Assembly: GCA_013399895.1 (NCBI GenBank)
Contig: VXBA01000164.1
Coordinates: 930,250 to 994,249 of the forward strand
Source of the DNA: Serilophus lunatus
Taxonomy: Eukaryota; Chordata; Aves; Passeriformes; Eurylaimidae
Direction: 5' to 3'
Length of the DNA: 64,000 bases
Part shown: in pieces, positions 13,894 through 26,400 of the stretch
Numbering within the stretch: position 1 is the stretch's first letter
Layout: every line of letters starts with the position of its first letter
The notes under the pieces: generated by a model
The model's input: only the letters and a program-made list of their open reading frames with translations
What the model was told of the DNA's origin: nothing
Databases searched by the model: none
Program-made: the position numbers and the translations under genes

Positions 13894-13979
13894 CTTCTCC
13901 TCCTGCAGAGCACGCACACGGCCCAGAGGAACAGGGCGGCGGCGGCGGCCGCCCCGCCGTAGGTGCCGAGCGGCAGCAG
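13894..13979 (-). CDS. candidate partial exon with membrane anchor
   Basis: Reading the minus strand from the gap edge at 13,979 gives LLPLGTYGG, then six alanines, then LFLWAVCVLC followed by four arginines. A hydrophobic segment of about 17 residues capped by a basic cluster is what one expects of a signal-anchor or single-pass membrane helix with the following residues cytosolic. I end the exon at an AAG|GTACCG donor (GT at 13,893-13,892), which is weak at +4 and +5. The frame stays open to 13,695, so an alternative donor GAG|GTGCGT (GT at 13,715-13,714) would give a longer, Gly/Pro/Arg-rich exon. The start codon and upstream residues are lost in the gap. I do not recognise the gene. It could also be a chance frame, because GC-rich DNA has few stops. 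The plus strand over the same bases resembles a splice acceptor, which leaves the direction open. Confidence 0.4.
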
Positions 13980-14175
13980 NNNNNNNNNNNNNNNNNNNNN
14001 NNNNNNNNNNNNNNNNNNNNNNNNNNNNNNNNNNNNNNNNNNNNNNNNNNNNNNNNNNNNNNNNNNNNNNNNNNNNNNNNNNNNNNNNNNNNNNNNNNNN
14101 NNNNNNNNNNNNNNNNNNNNNNNNNNNNNNNNNNNNNNNNNNNNNNNNNNNNNNNNNNNNNNNNNNNNNNNNNNN
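13980..14175. other. assembly gap (196 N)
   Basis: A run of 196 N sits in the most GC-rich part of the CpG island. This is typical of GC-rich promoter sequence that short-read assemblies fail to recover in birds. The true length may differ from the N count, so any frame drawn across it is not meaningful. It probably hides the transcription start and part of the first exon. Confidence 0.99.
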
Positions 14176-14430
14176 GGGCGAGCGGGCCCGGTGCGACCCG
14201 GCCGGCTCCTCCCCGGGGAGCGCCCGGCGCGGGGAGGGTCGCGCCCACCCGCCCCCACGGCCGCCCGGCGGCGGCGGAGGGAAAGCCCCGGCCTTGGGAT
14301 TGTGGGGAAAGGCTCTGATGTGACGGAAAGGTCCCAGGGCAGAGATCTGGGAGGCGCTTCAATCCCCTTCAACGCTCCCGGCCCCTCATACGTGCGGCGG
14401 AGTGTCGGTGCCGTGTCCCCACTGCGAACG

Positions 14431-16654
14431 GTGGCAGGCTTGGGCAGGTAGCGGCTCTGGCATCTCGCTGACCTCTGGTTTTGAAACAAACACCCGATAT
14501 GTGCCCCCCGCTTAAAAAGCCTGACAACAACCCCTCAGCTTCATCAAACTTTACTTGAGGTAGGATGAAAGAGAGGTGAATAGTGAAGCTTTTCTTTTGA
14601 CATTGTTCTATATGAGAAGCAGCGGGGTCCAGCCCCTTTGATGTGTTACAGAGAGGTAAGTACAAGAGTGGAGAAGGAGGTGAGAAACCAAAAACTGAGG
14701 CAATGGAGAGATTCCCAGAGTGAGGAGGTGGCATGAGGTGGTGTGATACAGAGGTCCGGGTAGTTTGGTACAGCTTGGCAAGGCAGGGATTAGCAGAATA
14801 CCGGGGCAGCAGCATTACCTTACACCTCCACTGCCGGTTGGTACAAGGTACACTCAGAAATGTTGCTGTGGTGTAAAATACTGTTCAGTGCGAATTCACA
14901 ATGAAGGAGTAAGATCCTTCAGTTGCTGCAGTCGTGGTTTGGGTCAATGCTACGCAAGTTCATGCTCACTCAGCTGCACACATTATCATCCATTAGTGTT
15001 TCACAATGTTTGGTGGTTTACATATTCCTTTCATCTTGGAAACAAGTTGTACAACACTCAAGTCATATGACTTGCCCTGTTGTAAATTTTTTTCAAAACT
15101 GTAGAGTCCCAAATGTATCTTAGCAGATGAGAAGCTGGTTAGCTGAAAACCTTCCTGACTTTAGAAGACTTCATCATTTTTAGCAGCCTGAGTCATATCT
15201 GACTGTTTGTTGTCATCAGGGCTGTGTCTTCTTCCTCAAAGCATTCCTGTTAATTTCAGAGTCATACTCAAAAATGCCATTCTATTAATCACAGGAAAGC
15301 TAATTAGTGGGCCTCACATTAAATATTCTCAGAATTGGGTCACAACTGCTGAAAACTAACAGTTCTCTTTCCCTCCTGAGATTAAAAAAACAGACACCTT
15401 TATTATGAATATGGTGCATGGAGGGAAACCATAAGAGAAACTAATGTTTTACTTGTAGTTCTGTCGGGCTTTTTGCAGGGAACTAGATTTGAAATCTCCA
15501 GTTCGGGAATCCCAAGGGGTTTCTTAGCTACTAGTTCAGTAAGTTCGTGGAGAAGGAGTAATTCAGGACTGAAAAGCATTGCACTGTAAGACAACACACA
15601 GTAAAATATTACACATTTTAAAAGTGACCTCTGCTGTGAAAATTTAGTGTACCAGTTCAGTTTAGTGAGAAATAACTGTTCATGTGCAATTAAATAGCTA
15701 AGGTAGCTAGAGTAAGCCCTCGTCCACGATCAAAACATCACCAAAACACCAAGATCCCTGTATTTCTGACAGAGGGTTTCAAAAGCCTTTTTTAGTTTGC
15801 ACTTTTCCTATTTGCTGAAAGTTACTGTCTTAGGTCAGTTGGAGATGCAAAAAACATCCCCCACACACCAAAAAACACCGCACCACGAGCAAGACTGTTA
15901 TTTTGAAATACAGAGAACACAACCTGAAAGGTTCTAAGTAAGAATGCTGTGTGCAGTTCTGTGTCAACTCTTTAAAAATTCCAAAAGGATGGATTAAATT
16001 CTTAGCTAGTAAAGTAATCTCAAAAAGCTGGAAGCCAGAATATGTTTAAATTTGACGCCTTATATATAGTATGAATTACATCAGTGCAGATCCAACTGGA
16101 TGATATTTACACATAACATACCCAGTTAAAATTATAATGGATGTGTCCGTAGATATTGGCATCTCAGCTAACTGAAGAGAGAGGGGAGGGGGAACAGTTC
16201 CGTTTAGTGTAGCTCTAGCAGGAGAGAGGAAAATGATTTAGTTTTCAGGAGGCGAAGGCCTAGTCTTATAGTGATATGATCTCAAGTTGAAAAATTAGTC
16301 TTTTAAGAATTGGAGGGGTTTTCAGTTTCAAGCTGTCATGAGATCTTTATGGAGCTATCACTGCAGCATGGTCTCAAGTGAGGAAAAAGAATACAAATGC
16401 TGTTATATTTGAAAAAGAGTAATGTTACTTTCCAGCTGTGTCCAATTGTTATCCTTACTGGAGGGGTGTAATTGCTGTTTGTATGATTCGAAGACTGCTA
16501 GAAACAAGTGCAGGCTGGAGAGAGGTGAAGGCATTTACAAATACTTACTGGGTTGGGGGGAGGGATCAAGAATTCATAAGATAAACTTTGAGGGCTTTTC
16601 AGTTGGAAAACTGCAAAGATTTCAAAGAGGTTCCAAATAACATGGTAGTAACCC
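14431..16654. other. gene-free DNA right of the CpG island
   Basis: CpG content falls sharply and the sequence becomes AT-rich. Open frames are at most about 150 codons, and the longest (minus strand 14,369-14,815) has no recognisable domain. If a rightward transcript exists, this is its first intron. Confidence 0.55.
14651..14661 (+). other. candidate plus-strand splice donor
   Basis: The sequence GAGAG|GTAAGTA, with GT at 14,656-14,657, is close to the vertebrate donor consensus. It lies about 230 bases beyond the right edge of the CpG island. It could end the first exon of a rightward transcript, coding or long non-coding, started in the island. The exon upstream has no long open frame, so a non-coding first exon or 5-prime UTR would fit. 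The evidence is one motif plus position; chance matches of this quality do occur. Confidence 0.3.
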
Positions 16655-16774
<120 letters not shown>

Positions 16775-19700
16775 GCTCAGCTACATTTCTCCTGTTTAAA
16801 TTGTGAACATTCTGTACATATGCTACAGTTCAAAATGCATACTGTGTGTATGTTTCATACTGCCAATGTTGTAAGATGATATAGATCATATTTTTTTGTC
16901 TTATGAAAATGCAGAAGACTCAAAATAAACTTTGAACAGTGTATACTGCAATCTGTACTGTATGTTACACATCACAGTGTGATTTTGCTATATGCAGCAC
17001 ATGGACAAATGCCTGTTCTACTGGGTAGCTTTCATGTGCACAAGGATTTTAACTCCCAGGCTTAGACAAGAGTAGATTCTCTATCACTGAAATATCAGTG
17101 ACATATGTGTTATAAACTATGTCAGGAACAAGGCTTACTTTTCTACTCACCTAGCACTGCTCATTCAAAAGCTATTTTCAAAAGCTTATAGCTTTGCTCT
17201 GCTGTAACCATTGCAGTTGCAATACTACAAGTCTACTCTTGCCTTCAGTTTAAATGCTCATGAAGTATTTCAACCAAAAGAATCTGTGTGTTTTTGTGAA
17301 CAATACTAAGGAAAAATACTCATGGTAATATTTCAAGTGATTTTGAAAAACGGCAGTGGCATCAGACTTTGAAATGGGGTCAACAAATTAACCTTTGTGT
17401 CAAAGATAATCTGTCCAAATTTATTTAGGTTATAAGCTCCACAAGAAAAGAGGTTTTGTACACTCTAATGACCTACCGGACCTTTGGGGCTTAATTCCAT
17501 GAAGATGCCACTGGAACTGGGTCTGCTTCCAGCTCTTAGCTCAGCAGCTGTTTTCTCTGGAAGTGAAGCTCTGAGCTAATAGAGATCAGGCTGTATTCAG
17601 GGCAATGAAACTAAAAGCCTTTTTGTTCCCTGCTCTCTGTCTCCCTTCCTGCTAGAATACAGGCAAAGGGAAATGCAGTTATTTAAGTGTAGGATGAAAA
17701 GGCTACAGACGTCTCAAATCTCCTTCGCTAGATTCAAGACTAATACATTTGATTCTCACTTTATGTTCTCTCCTTCAAGAACAGACCAATGTGCATTTAA
17801 TGCTTTTGTAATGCAGCACTGCAGCCTCTCTCCCATGGCCTCCTGTGTCAATCACGGCCGATTGGCCTGAGCTCTGAACAAGACCCCACACTGGGATGGG
17901 TGAGAAGCCCCACTCATATGCCTCTCCACTTTAAATGTTTCATCCCACTTTCCACTGTCATGTGAACTGCCATTTCAAACATATACCTGTTACATGCACC
18001 AGCACATGGACTCATATTGTGTCAGAAAAAAAGAAGCTGAGAAGTCTAGAGGGACTGGGACAGGGACTGCACAGGCAAAGAGATCATGAATGAGAGCCTG
18101 GGAGAGAAAAAAAATAGGACTAGGAACAGAAACTGAGGAGAAATCTGATACCCAAAGGAAAGGAGAAAACAGTAAGAATAGGAAAGATTTTGAAGAGAAA
18201 TGCGGCAGAACTGACAACTGCCTCAGCACATAGATTAAGATACAGAATTGTGATATGATTGAAAGGTTAAATACAAGAAGTGGAACTGGAAATGAGTGGG
18301 AATGACAGTGTGGGAGAGGAGAACCCAAGAGGACTGAGGTAAAAACCACTGAGATGATTCCTACAGTTTGCAGTCTGAGTCTCAGTGGGAAAGAAGAAAG
18401 GAGTTTGGGTCAAAAAATCACACTGGGAAAGCATAAAAGTGATGGGCAAGAGGATTAAGAGAAGAAGGGACCAAGAGAAGACACTAAATCTTCCTGGCTG
18501 CAGTCTTACTTTGTTCAGCTGCAAAGCCTCAACAAACATGCTCTTGTTTCTTTGCCATCCATGCCACAAGTCATGAATGTTGTCTTTTCCTTTCTATCAT
18601 AGCTAACTATCATGTGGTCACATTGAGAACTGATTACTTCCCAATCTGGCGTAAAACTCATTAACTGAAGAAAAAGAGGGACTATCTAGTGTACCACAAG
18701 ATAAGCCATTGATTCAAATCATTCTCAAGCCGCAGAGTCCTTAGCTTTGCAAGGAAATGGACTGGTGAGCTAAGATGTGGACTATGGGAAAATGGGACAT
18801 CCTATTCTGGGAGTTAAATAAAGGGGAGCTGTGTTACAGCTCCATGTGGGAGAATTTTCACATTTTCTTTCTGAGCTTTTAATGTGAAAATTTTAGTATA
18901 TACACATATCTACAAGGAAGTAATTTAGGAATGAGCTTTACAGATAAATCTAGATTATATAGACAAAGAGAGTGGAGAGCTTCTGCTTCTTCCTTGTTGT
19001 AGTGGGAAATGTGATGTGACATGGAGGTGACTGCAAGAGCAGTGGCTGTCCTGGCTAAGTTATCTCAAGATTCTCATTGATAGTTATATTCCATCCATTT
19101 CTGTGGTTAAGTTCTACACCATCATACCACTCATAGACTAATTATTTGATAGACCATCATTTTTTCTACAGGTTGATTTGAGACTGTGGGTTTGATTTGC
19201 GAAAGTGCTAAGCCCATGAAAAGTGATGTGTATCTATAGTTATCTAGATGTAGATGTAAAACCCCAGTGTATTCAGGACTTGACATTTGAACATGTAAAG
19301 CACTCTTAACATCTGAGCATTTAGGTTCCCTACTGATGAGCGTTCATGAAAATATTAATGCTGGTGTACCCTAAACAAAATGTAGTGTGCAATATACTAA
19401 GGTACTCAACTGTATGCCCTGAGTAACACAACAAAATTTAGAGGAGCGTTGTATTCTCTGCACAAGATTATATATTCAGAATTTAGCAAAGTTACCGTGA
19501 AAAATTACTGGAACTACATCATACTTTCCTTCATTAAAGCCTCCAATTCTGGGATTTTCTAACTTTCTGATACCTGTCTTTGTAACCTTCAAAATGTATT
19601 TTTTATTTTTCGTTGCTATAATTCAGTTTTATTTGACTTGGGAATACTGCAGTCTTTGCTAGCAGCAAATATTTGGGGCAACTAAAGAGTGTTTGTACTA

Positions 19701-19810
19701 CTATAAAAACAAATATCATGTATTAACTCATTACCTGGCAGGTACTTGTATATAAACAACATCTGGACAGTTTTCATTTCTTTGGAGTACTGAACACAGC
19801 TATAGCTCAA
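16775..19810. other. gene-free AT-rich DNA
   Basis: No gene is supported. The minus strand at 17,990-18,349 has a 119-codon frame rich in Ser, Phe and Leu, created by a purine-rich plus strand read in reverse. It is best explained by composition. Other frames are short and no repeat family was recognised. Confidence 0.6.
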
Positions 19811-19815
19811 ATTGG

Positions 19816-19868
19816 AAGAGAGGAGAAAGGAGAGGAGAGGGGAGGGGAGAGAGGGGAGGGAGGGGAGA
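19816..19868. repeat. GA/GGGGA-rich tract with G-quadruplex potential
   Basis: A purine-only tract on the plus strand. From about 19,839 it contains five or more runs of three to four G separated by one to three bases, which meets the usual pattern for a G-quadruplex. It is probably a degenerate GGA/GGGGA microsatellite. No adjacent promoter or exon was seen. Confidence 0.8.
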
Positions 19869-21647
19869 GAATGTAAAAGATTCAGCTTTCGCAGTCCTGT
19901 TCATTGTAAGAGTGAATCAGCAGTAGGGTTGAAATATCCTGTTTTGCCAACAGAAGCAGTTCAAGAGAAAGTCTAAACGCAGTCATCCAAGTGAAAAGAA
20001 TGAATGATTGAAGATTGTACATGAAAAATTCTGGAACTATTAAGAAGTGCATTGTGGATGGACTATGATGTAAGAATATGGTGTAAGCAAAATGGTTAGA
20101 CATTGAAGCAGTGAAAAAGGAGACAGTAAAAAAGTATATGTATAGTATATGTACTATACAAGTTTGTCATCAGGATGATAATACACCTGTGAATCCACCC
20201 ACAGGCATCTTTGAAACTTCACAGAGGAAATACAGGAAATACATGATCACAAACAAAAGAAAATCATTGGCTTGGGTATTGCCCTAAAATGATTAAGCAT
20301 TTATGTCAGAAATGCTAACCACTGCAAAACAGGGCAGACACATATGGCAGATACATAAAAAAAAAAAAAAGATTGAAAAGAAGACTAGACCTCCTGAACT
20401 GAAATAAAATCAGTAATACGCTCAGAACCTTGTGAGCCATCTTGGCAAGAGCAAACAAGGTGGAGCAGTGCTAATCAGATCAAAGTGCAGTAGAACATGT
20501 TTCAAGAGCAATGCTAAGAGTTACTTCATACATAGAAGTTAATTAGCAATAAAACACAGGGTAATTATCAACTAAAATTATGTTTTATGTAAAAAAATGG
20601 GGATACACACAAGTTCCAAATGCATGCTTGTGTTTTCACATTCACACTGAAAAGAAATGCAATCAACAAATAATGTTTCAAGGGAAAAAGGCTCATACAG
20701 ATCTGAAATGTGACCTAAATAACATGATTTAGTCACAGGATTTCTAAAGCCTGAGATCTTAGACTAGAGCTGGCAATGATGCCCATGGTGCTAACCAAAC
20801 TCCTGCACAATCAGTTTTTCTCATTTGTCATTTCTGAACGATAATTATCAGTATATTAATACTAAAGATTTTTTTAAGCCAGACCTTTAAATGCGGTTAA
20901 TTTGTATTCTTTGGGGTTTGTTAACTTACTGCATCACTTGTTCCTCTGACATAAGTTTGTTGATTTTGCTGATCTGTCATATCATGATTAAGAAATTATT
21001 TAGAGGATTTGAGTTGATATTCTGTTGTAGTTAATAATTTGAAGTAAGCCTAACTGAAAAACAGAAAGCAAAACATTATAGTACAGACAGTTCAAACTAA
21101 ACTTGGCTTGGCAATCAGTTGTTCACAGTTAATGTGCAATCAGTTAAGTCAAAGGTAACTTGATATTACTCAGCAGTTTTTATAATTGACTTTTAAAAAC
21201 CAAATCAGATATACTTCAAGATGGTTTGCGTGCTGATTCTTTCTTTTCCATTATTCTCTAGGCTTATTACCTTTACTGTTTCTTCTCCTTGGCAATTTCT
21301 TGATTTGAAGCCTATAGAAAAGTGTTTTGAATCTCAAAGTGCACTAGTGGATTAAAAACTGGAGCTGTTCTTTTCTACCTGTATGAGTCCTTTTTCACTG
21401 ACTCTCTCATTCTTGAGGTGAAAATATTTGATTTGCCTCTGAATCAGCTCCTGATCCATTAGTTTTCAATTGCCCGTATTACAGTAAACCAGCTCATTCT
21501 GAATGAGTCCTTTGATACTGAATGAGCAAGACTCAGCTTGTTCATGGGGCGTATACCTTCTTGCTCCAGAGACATCATGGCAAGCCTGAGACATAGGCTA
21601 ATGGTCCATCGATATGTCCGTCGGATTGTTATCTTGTGCTGCAAACC
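19869..21647. other. gene-free AT-rich DNA
   Basis: No gene is supported. There is a poly-A run of about 14 bases at 20,357 and a small inverted repeat TGTATAG/CTATACA at about 20,139-20,160. From 21,430 onward CpG dinucleotides become more frequent, possibly as part of the degraded retroviral sequence proposed next door. Confidence 0.55.
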
Positions 21648-21877
21648 TGTCACGGCCTGAAGTTGGTCGGTAAAGCTATTTGGGTTGCTAAATGTGTGCT
21701 TCCCTGTGTGTGGGCCACACCTATGGGAGGTGTTCTGATTAGAGGAGTTGGGTGGAATGTGGGGTAGAGTCTTTACTTTGGACTTTATACTAAATAGATA
21801 CTTTTGCCAAATTAAATGGTCTGTGAGTGGATAGAGACTTGGCTCAGGCAGATCTAAAATGGGACCCCAGATGTTAG
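21648..21877 (+). repeat. possible degraded retroviral LTR
   Basis: The segment opens with TGTCACGG, has an ATTAAA poly(A)-like signal near 21,812, and is followed at 21,860 by TGGGACCCCAGATGTTAG. That last string resembles, with a one-base deletion and a few substitutions, a primer-binding site complementary to tryptophan tRNA, as used by alpharetrovirus-like elements. CpG content is higher than in the surroundings, which would suit a fairly recent insertion. Against the call, no clear CA end is seen just before the primer-site-like string, no second LTR is visible and no gag, pol or env frame follows. This is a suggestion only. Confidence 0.28.
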
Positions 21878-23196
21878 TTTATCTCAATCTCTTCCTAAAG
21901 AGTGGAGCAAGCAGAGATCCTTTAAAAGGAAAAGTGAGAAACAGGTATGCAAGCAGTTTACGCCCACAGTTACTTTTCAGGTTTGTCACAGTCTAAATTG
22001 AAACTTAGGCCATGTGTACTTTATTATGATATTGGAAGTCACTGGAGCTCCCCTTTACACTTGTACTCAGTTTGGCCTCCAGGAGGTCAATGTATGAGAA
22101 AGTAGGTGAGACTTTCTTTGATGTCATCTCCATAGGCAAAGCTGATGCTGCTAGAAGAAGATTCTGGAATAGAACAAGGAATAGAAAGGTAGATACAGTC
22201 CTATGAATTCAAGCTTTCAAAATAGGAAAGAACATATAATTGTTAAGCAGAAATACTGGTTTTGATCAGTATTTATTTGTTCCTTAGCATATACGCACTT
22301 GTGAGATGATAAAAGTAGAGCAGTGTTTTGGTCACCTGCCTGCTGACTACATAACCACTTAAAATACATCCACACATCGTCGTGTAATGCAGTCTGTGCG
22401 TCACTGCAGAGAGTGGTGATGTCAATCAGAGCTGTGAACTGGAGCTGTGTGAAGCTCAACAGTTATTGCTATGCATCTTTTGGTCTGATAACACAGTCTT
22501 TCTAAAACCACTTAAAACTGTCTGCACCTAGAAACCCTTGTCTTTCAAAAGTGTTTTGGTTTTAAAAATATTCTCTAAAAACTTGCTTCTGGTTTAATAG
22601 TAAATGCCTGTTTAAAACTTGCAAAGATAGTATAATGTGCCTGTGGAGGAATATATTTGAATTTGTGGACTTATCCTTATTTCAATTCAAATGATGGTTT
22701 CATACTATGGGTTATATTCAGCAAATGCTAGAGGAGTCAAAAGAATATATTGTCAGATGCATATGTCAGTAGTTTAAGGAAAGCAGCAGTCTTCTGGTCA
22801 TATCACACATGAGCATGCAAAACCAGGCCAAAATGGAGTCCACAAACTCCAATCAAATAAAGGACTACTATAAATGTAGGTGATTCCCAAACCAGAAAAG
22901 AAGTATTTTAAAAAGTAAAGTATTTTAAAACTTTTGCCTTGAAAAATGTCAGTGATTTCGTGATATTTTTTTCCTGGAAGATTGGTGGTGAAGGGGTTAA
23001 GTTATTTCCTTGATATGATGCAACCCTGTTTCTCTACAGAGAGCAAAAGCCTGATTTCCAGCCTAGACTAAAATTCCATGTTTGCGTTCTTTACATTTCC
23101 AAACCTTCCTTTAGCTATTGTTTTTTTCTTCTGACAGGTCCACCATTTCCTGCTCTTGCTGTCTGCTTTTTGTTTCTGACTGGTTCTCCTTTGCAG
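21878..23196. other. gene-free AT-rich DNA
   Basis: No gene or recognised repeat. The longest frame is 80 codons on the minus strand (22,217-22,459) with no recognisable features. Confidence 0.6.
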
Positions 23197-23400
23197 ATCA
23201 TAGAATCATAGAATGACTTGGGGTGGAAGGGACCTCAAAGGTCATCTTGTTCCAAATTCCCTGCCACGGGCAGGGACACCTTCCAGTAGATCGGGTTGCT
23301 CAGAGCTCCATCCAACCTGGCCTTGAACACTGTCAGGGATCACAGCCGGCTTCTGCTTCCAGAAGCACACAGTACCTAATGGTACCATCCTGCCCAATTT
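23197..23400 (-). repeat. CR1 LINE fragment, minus strand
   Basis: The plus strand begins 'atcatagaatcatagaatga', the reverse complement of the CR1 octamer tail, followed by the conserved 3-prime UTR ('gaagggacctcaaaggtcat'). The match stays clear to about 23,340 and then degenerates, ending near 23,400. The two well-preserved octamers suggest moderate age. The copy is 5-prime truncated and carries only the last few ORF2 codons. Confidence 0.92.
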
Positions 23401-26400
23401 CCTCAGGTTCTGGTAAGCTGTGTTTTGGGCTGTGACTTCCTCTCCTTCCTGTTACTCTGGATAGAAGCAGCATGGATCCAAAACTTATAAGAGGAGAACC
23501 TGCGAAGGCCATGAACTGGTTGCATCAGCCTTAAAGATATGCAATCCCAACATCCATTATGCTTTTGTATTATATTCACAAGCACTAAATGGTGATGTAG
23601 GTATTTAAGATGCCCTTGTAAATTTCAAACTTCTGTATATTCAGAATATAAATTGTTGTATTTCCTTCCTTATTTTGGAAAAGGTCCCATTTAATTGAAA
23701 AAAAAGTCTTTCTTATTGCTTTTTCTGATAACTTACAGAATTCTCTGTCGATAGTTTTATATTATATGACATAGGCTGGCTGAAAACATAAGGTCACCAC
23801 AATAAGTTTCTGTTGAGTTCTGTATTCATTTCTGTTACACCTAATTACATTTCTGACATTAAACTGGAGTTATCCCTAGAATTCCATGCATTTTTCCAGG
23901 TAAATTAAAATTAACTTTTAAAAAGTAAAGGAAATACATAATTAGTGGTACAAAAGTCCTGATAAATTTTGTGTTTCTTGAGCTTTTTTCAAAATTAAAT
24001 TTGTTTCTATTTGCATTTAGATTTCTAGCCCAGTTCTTGGCCTTTGGATTGGAATAAAAATTGAATTTGCTTAAATTAAATTGTTTATATCAGGTTACTT
24101 GCTTAAGTATCTGAATCAGTCATTTAATTCTATAAACATTTTAAGTTATATTTTTCATTATATATATGTTTTAGAAAAAAAGTTGGTCTTCATCCAGTAT
24201 GTCACTTATGTACATGCTTTAAAAGCCTGAATGGTCTCATTGAACTCAAATTGAGAGACTACTTAAGTTCAATAACATAGTGAGAGGCAGCTGCTGGAAC
24301 TTTTGACTTGTAACAGATACTAATTCAGCTCTGAAAACAACACCAAGGACTTGAGCCTATATGTCTTTCACATTTAGAACTGCTACAAAGTCAGGAGAAA
24401 TCTTCATGAAGCAGAAAAGTCTAATAGTGTAATTATTCATCTGCTGGAAAATGGCGTATTATTCTATCACCTATTAAAATAAAATTGATACCTCTGTAAG
24501 TTTCTATCTCAATAATTTTGAAAGCAGTAAAATATGTGCAGGAATTGTTAAATGTTTTTTTTTTCTAAATCTTAAAATTTTGTCCTTAAAAGTCTACAGA
24601 AAGTCAAATACTAGGCAAATATTTTCTCCTTACAGTTGTATCCATCTTTGCTTGTTAAGCAGAATGTCAGGGAATAATATAACTAATTAATTAATTAATT
24701 TAATTAAAATGTCTACATTATTTTATTTAAAAAAATAATTTTAACTGACAATAAAGCAAAGCATTTTAACTTGTTTATTGGCAATGCAATGTGTTGAGTT
24801 TCAAGTGAAATGTTTGTCTTCTGGAACAGACTGGAGAAAAGACACTGTGAAAGTATACCCAGAAGATGTGAATAACTAGTGCTTCTCACTCATTCACTCT
24901 TTAACACTTAGTGTTAGTTATTGCAGATATGAAAATAAGGACTTGTATTGAAAGTGTTTGCAAAAGTAGCTTTTCCCTTTCCTGACTAATGTTTCTGCTC
25001 AGAATAACAGAAAATGCAGTGAGACAACAATCAGGTCATTCATGATCTGATATGAATGAGAGTGTCTCTCTCTCGTCTCCAATACAGCTATGCCAGGTTG
25101 GGGCTATGACCCAGAACTTTAAACAGTAGGTATCATCATATTGGCTACCATGAGTGGCCTACTCTTTTTTTCAAGGCAGTAATGTGTATCAAAAGCAGTA
25201 GTACAAGCCACTAGGTCCTTGCAGAAGTTGGTTACAGAATAATTTGTGCAAAGGCTGTCTACTATTTCCAAGGGAAATTGTGATTCTTTCTGGAACAATG
25301 AGTAGGAGTAGTCCTTTCCAAACACTTGATTTTATTATAATATTTAGTACTGTAACTATGGACGTAGTTATTGTTTCCCTATTAATATTCCTCCCCCCAT
25401 TTCCATTTATAGGTGTGGATTACGAGTAATAAAGATTGTTTTTAGAAATGTCTGATCCTGCTAAACGTTGACCCTTAGCTTTCATCTTGAAAGATTTTGT
25501 ACTCATATGTAGCTTTGAGCATGTGAGTCAAAAGTACACCAGTATTGTGGCTCCAACATCTTGGCAAAAAGCTCCTCTGGTCTGGAGGCTGCTGCTTCCA
25601 ACTTCACTTTCAATCTTTGTGTCTGGTCCAGAGATGTGCTTTGGAAAGGTGGCAGATCAGTGGCCCTCAAGGCTGAAGTTCTGCTGAATATTCATGAAAG
25701 GCAACAACTGGGGTCATAGTTTTGCAAGATTTATCACACATCTGAGCAAACAGTGCTGCACAGAGAGAGCTGTATATTCCCTGGCAAGTTACTTCAACCA
25801 TTGTGTCATTCAGATCGATGCAAAGTATCAAGAGCCTCAATTCTTTGGCTTAGACTGAGTAGTCCAAGTCCACTAATTCATTTGATGTTACAGCTCTATA
25901 AAGAGCTGCCTAGCACAAATAGCGCTTGTTTTGACCAAGAGGTAATAGAGGTTCAACAAAACATGGCACTAGATTCCAGACTACTCAAAACAATCACAAT
26001 AAGTCTAGTGCCTTTCCAAAGCCGAGCCTGCACTGTCCTCATCCCTTGCTAAAAGACTTCTCAGTGCTGCCATTTGGCAGTCAGCAGGCTGTTGCACCAA
26101 GAAAGAATTTGAAATTCAAAGACCATCCTGATCTTAAAATGTCAACAAAACACCTGCCCTTCCTGTGTCAGGATGCCACCGATGAACCACGAATGCCATT
26201 TTTAATTATGTACAGGTTACTATATGGGAAGTTTAAATTACTTATGTCAATTTTTTGTGTAAACTTATAAAGCAGTGAGTGCTTAGTCTGCCAAAGCATT
26301 CAGGAAATGTCTTTTAAAACAAGTTGCTGGCCATACTCAACAGCAACAGACCCAGCAGTTCCTTGCTGTCTTTCCTGTGACAAGAAGAGTATTGAACTCC

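Larger units (their letters stand above)
13401..14430. promoter_or_regulatory. CpG island, candidate promoter
   Basis: This is the only strongly GC- and CpG-rich block in the window, rising from about 13,495 and ending near 14,430, with AT-rich DNA on both sides. Such islands normally mark vertebrate promoters and first exons. Its left shoulder carries ten ACGT tetramers between 13,407 and 13,773. Two of these are E-boxes (CACGTG at 13,662 and 13,769), and the 10-mer CACGTACGTA occurs at 13,406 and 13,738. An assembly gap occupies the centre, so the start site and much of exon 1 cannot be read. The minus strand next to the gap has a membrane-anchor-like frame. The plus strand beyond the island has a good donor at 14,656. 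The promoter may therefore be leftward, rightward or bidirectional; I favour leftward or bidirectional. No TATA box is evident. Confidence 0.85.

Noticed and set aside
13443..14489. Long open frames of 160 to 290 codons on both strands across the island
   Set aside because: They run through 196 N, which cannot contain stops, and through GC-rich DNA where stops are rare. Only the short membrane-anchor-like part next to the gap was kept, at low confidence.
17990..18349. 119-codon minus-strand frame rich in Ser, Phe and Leu
   Set aside because: It is explained by a purine-rich plus strand, which gives few stops and this residue bias when read in reverse.
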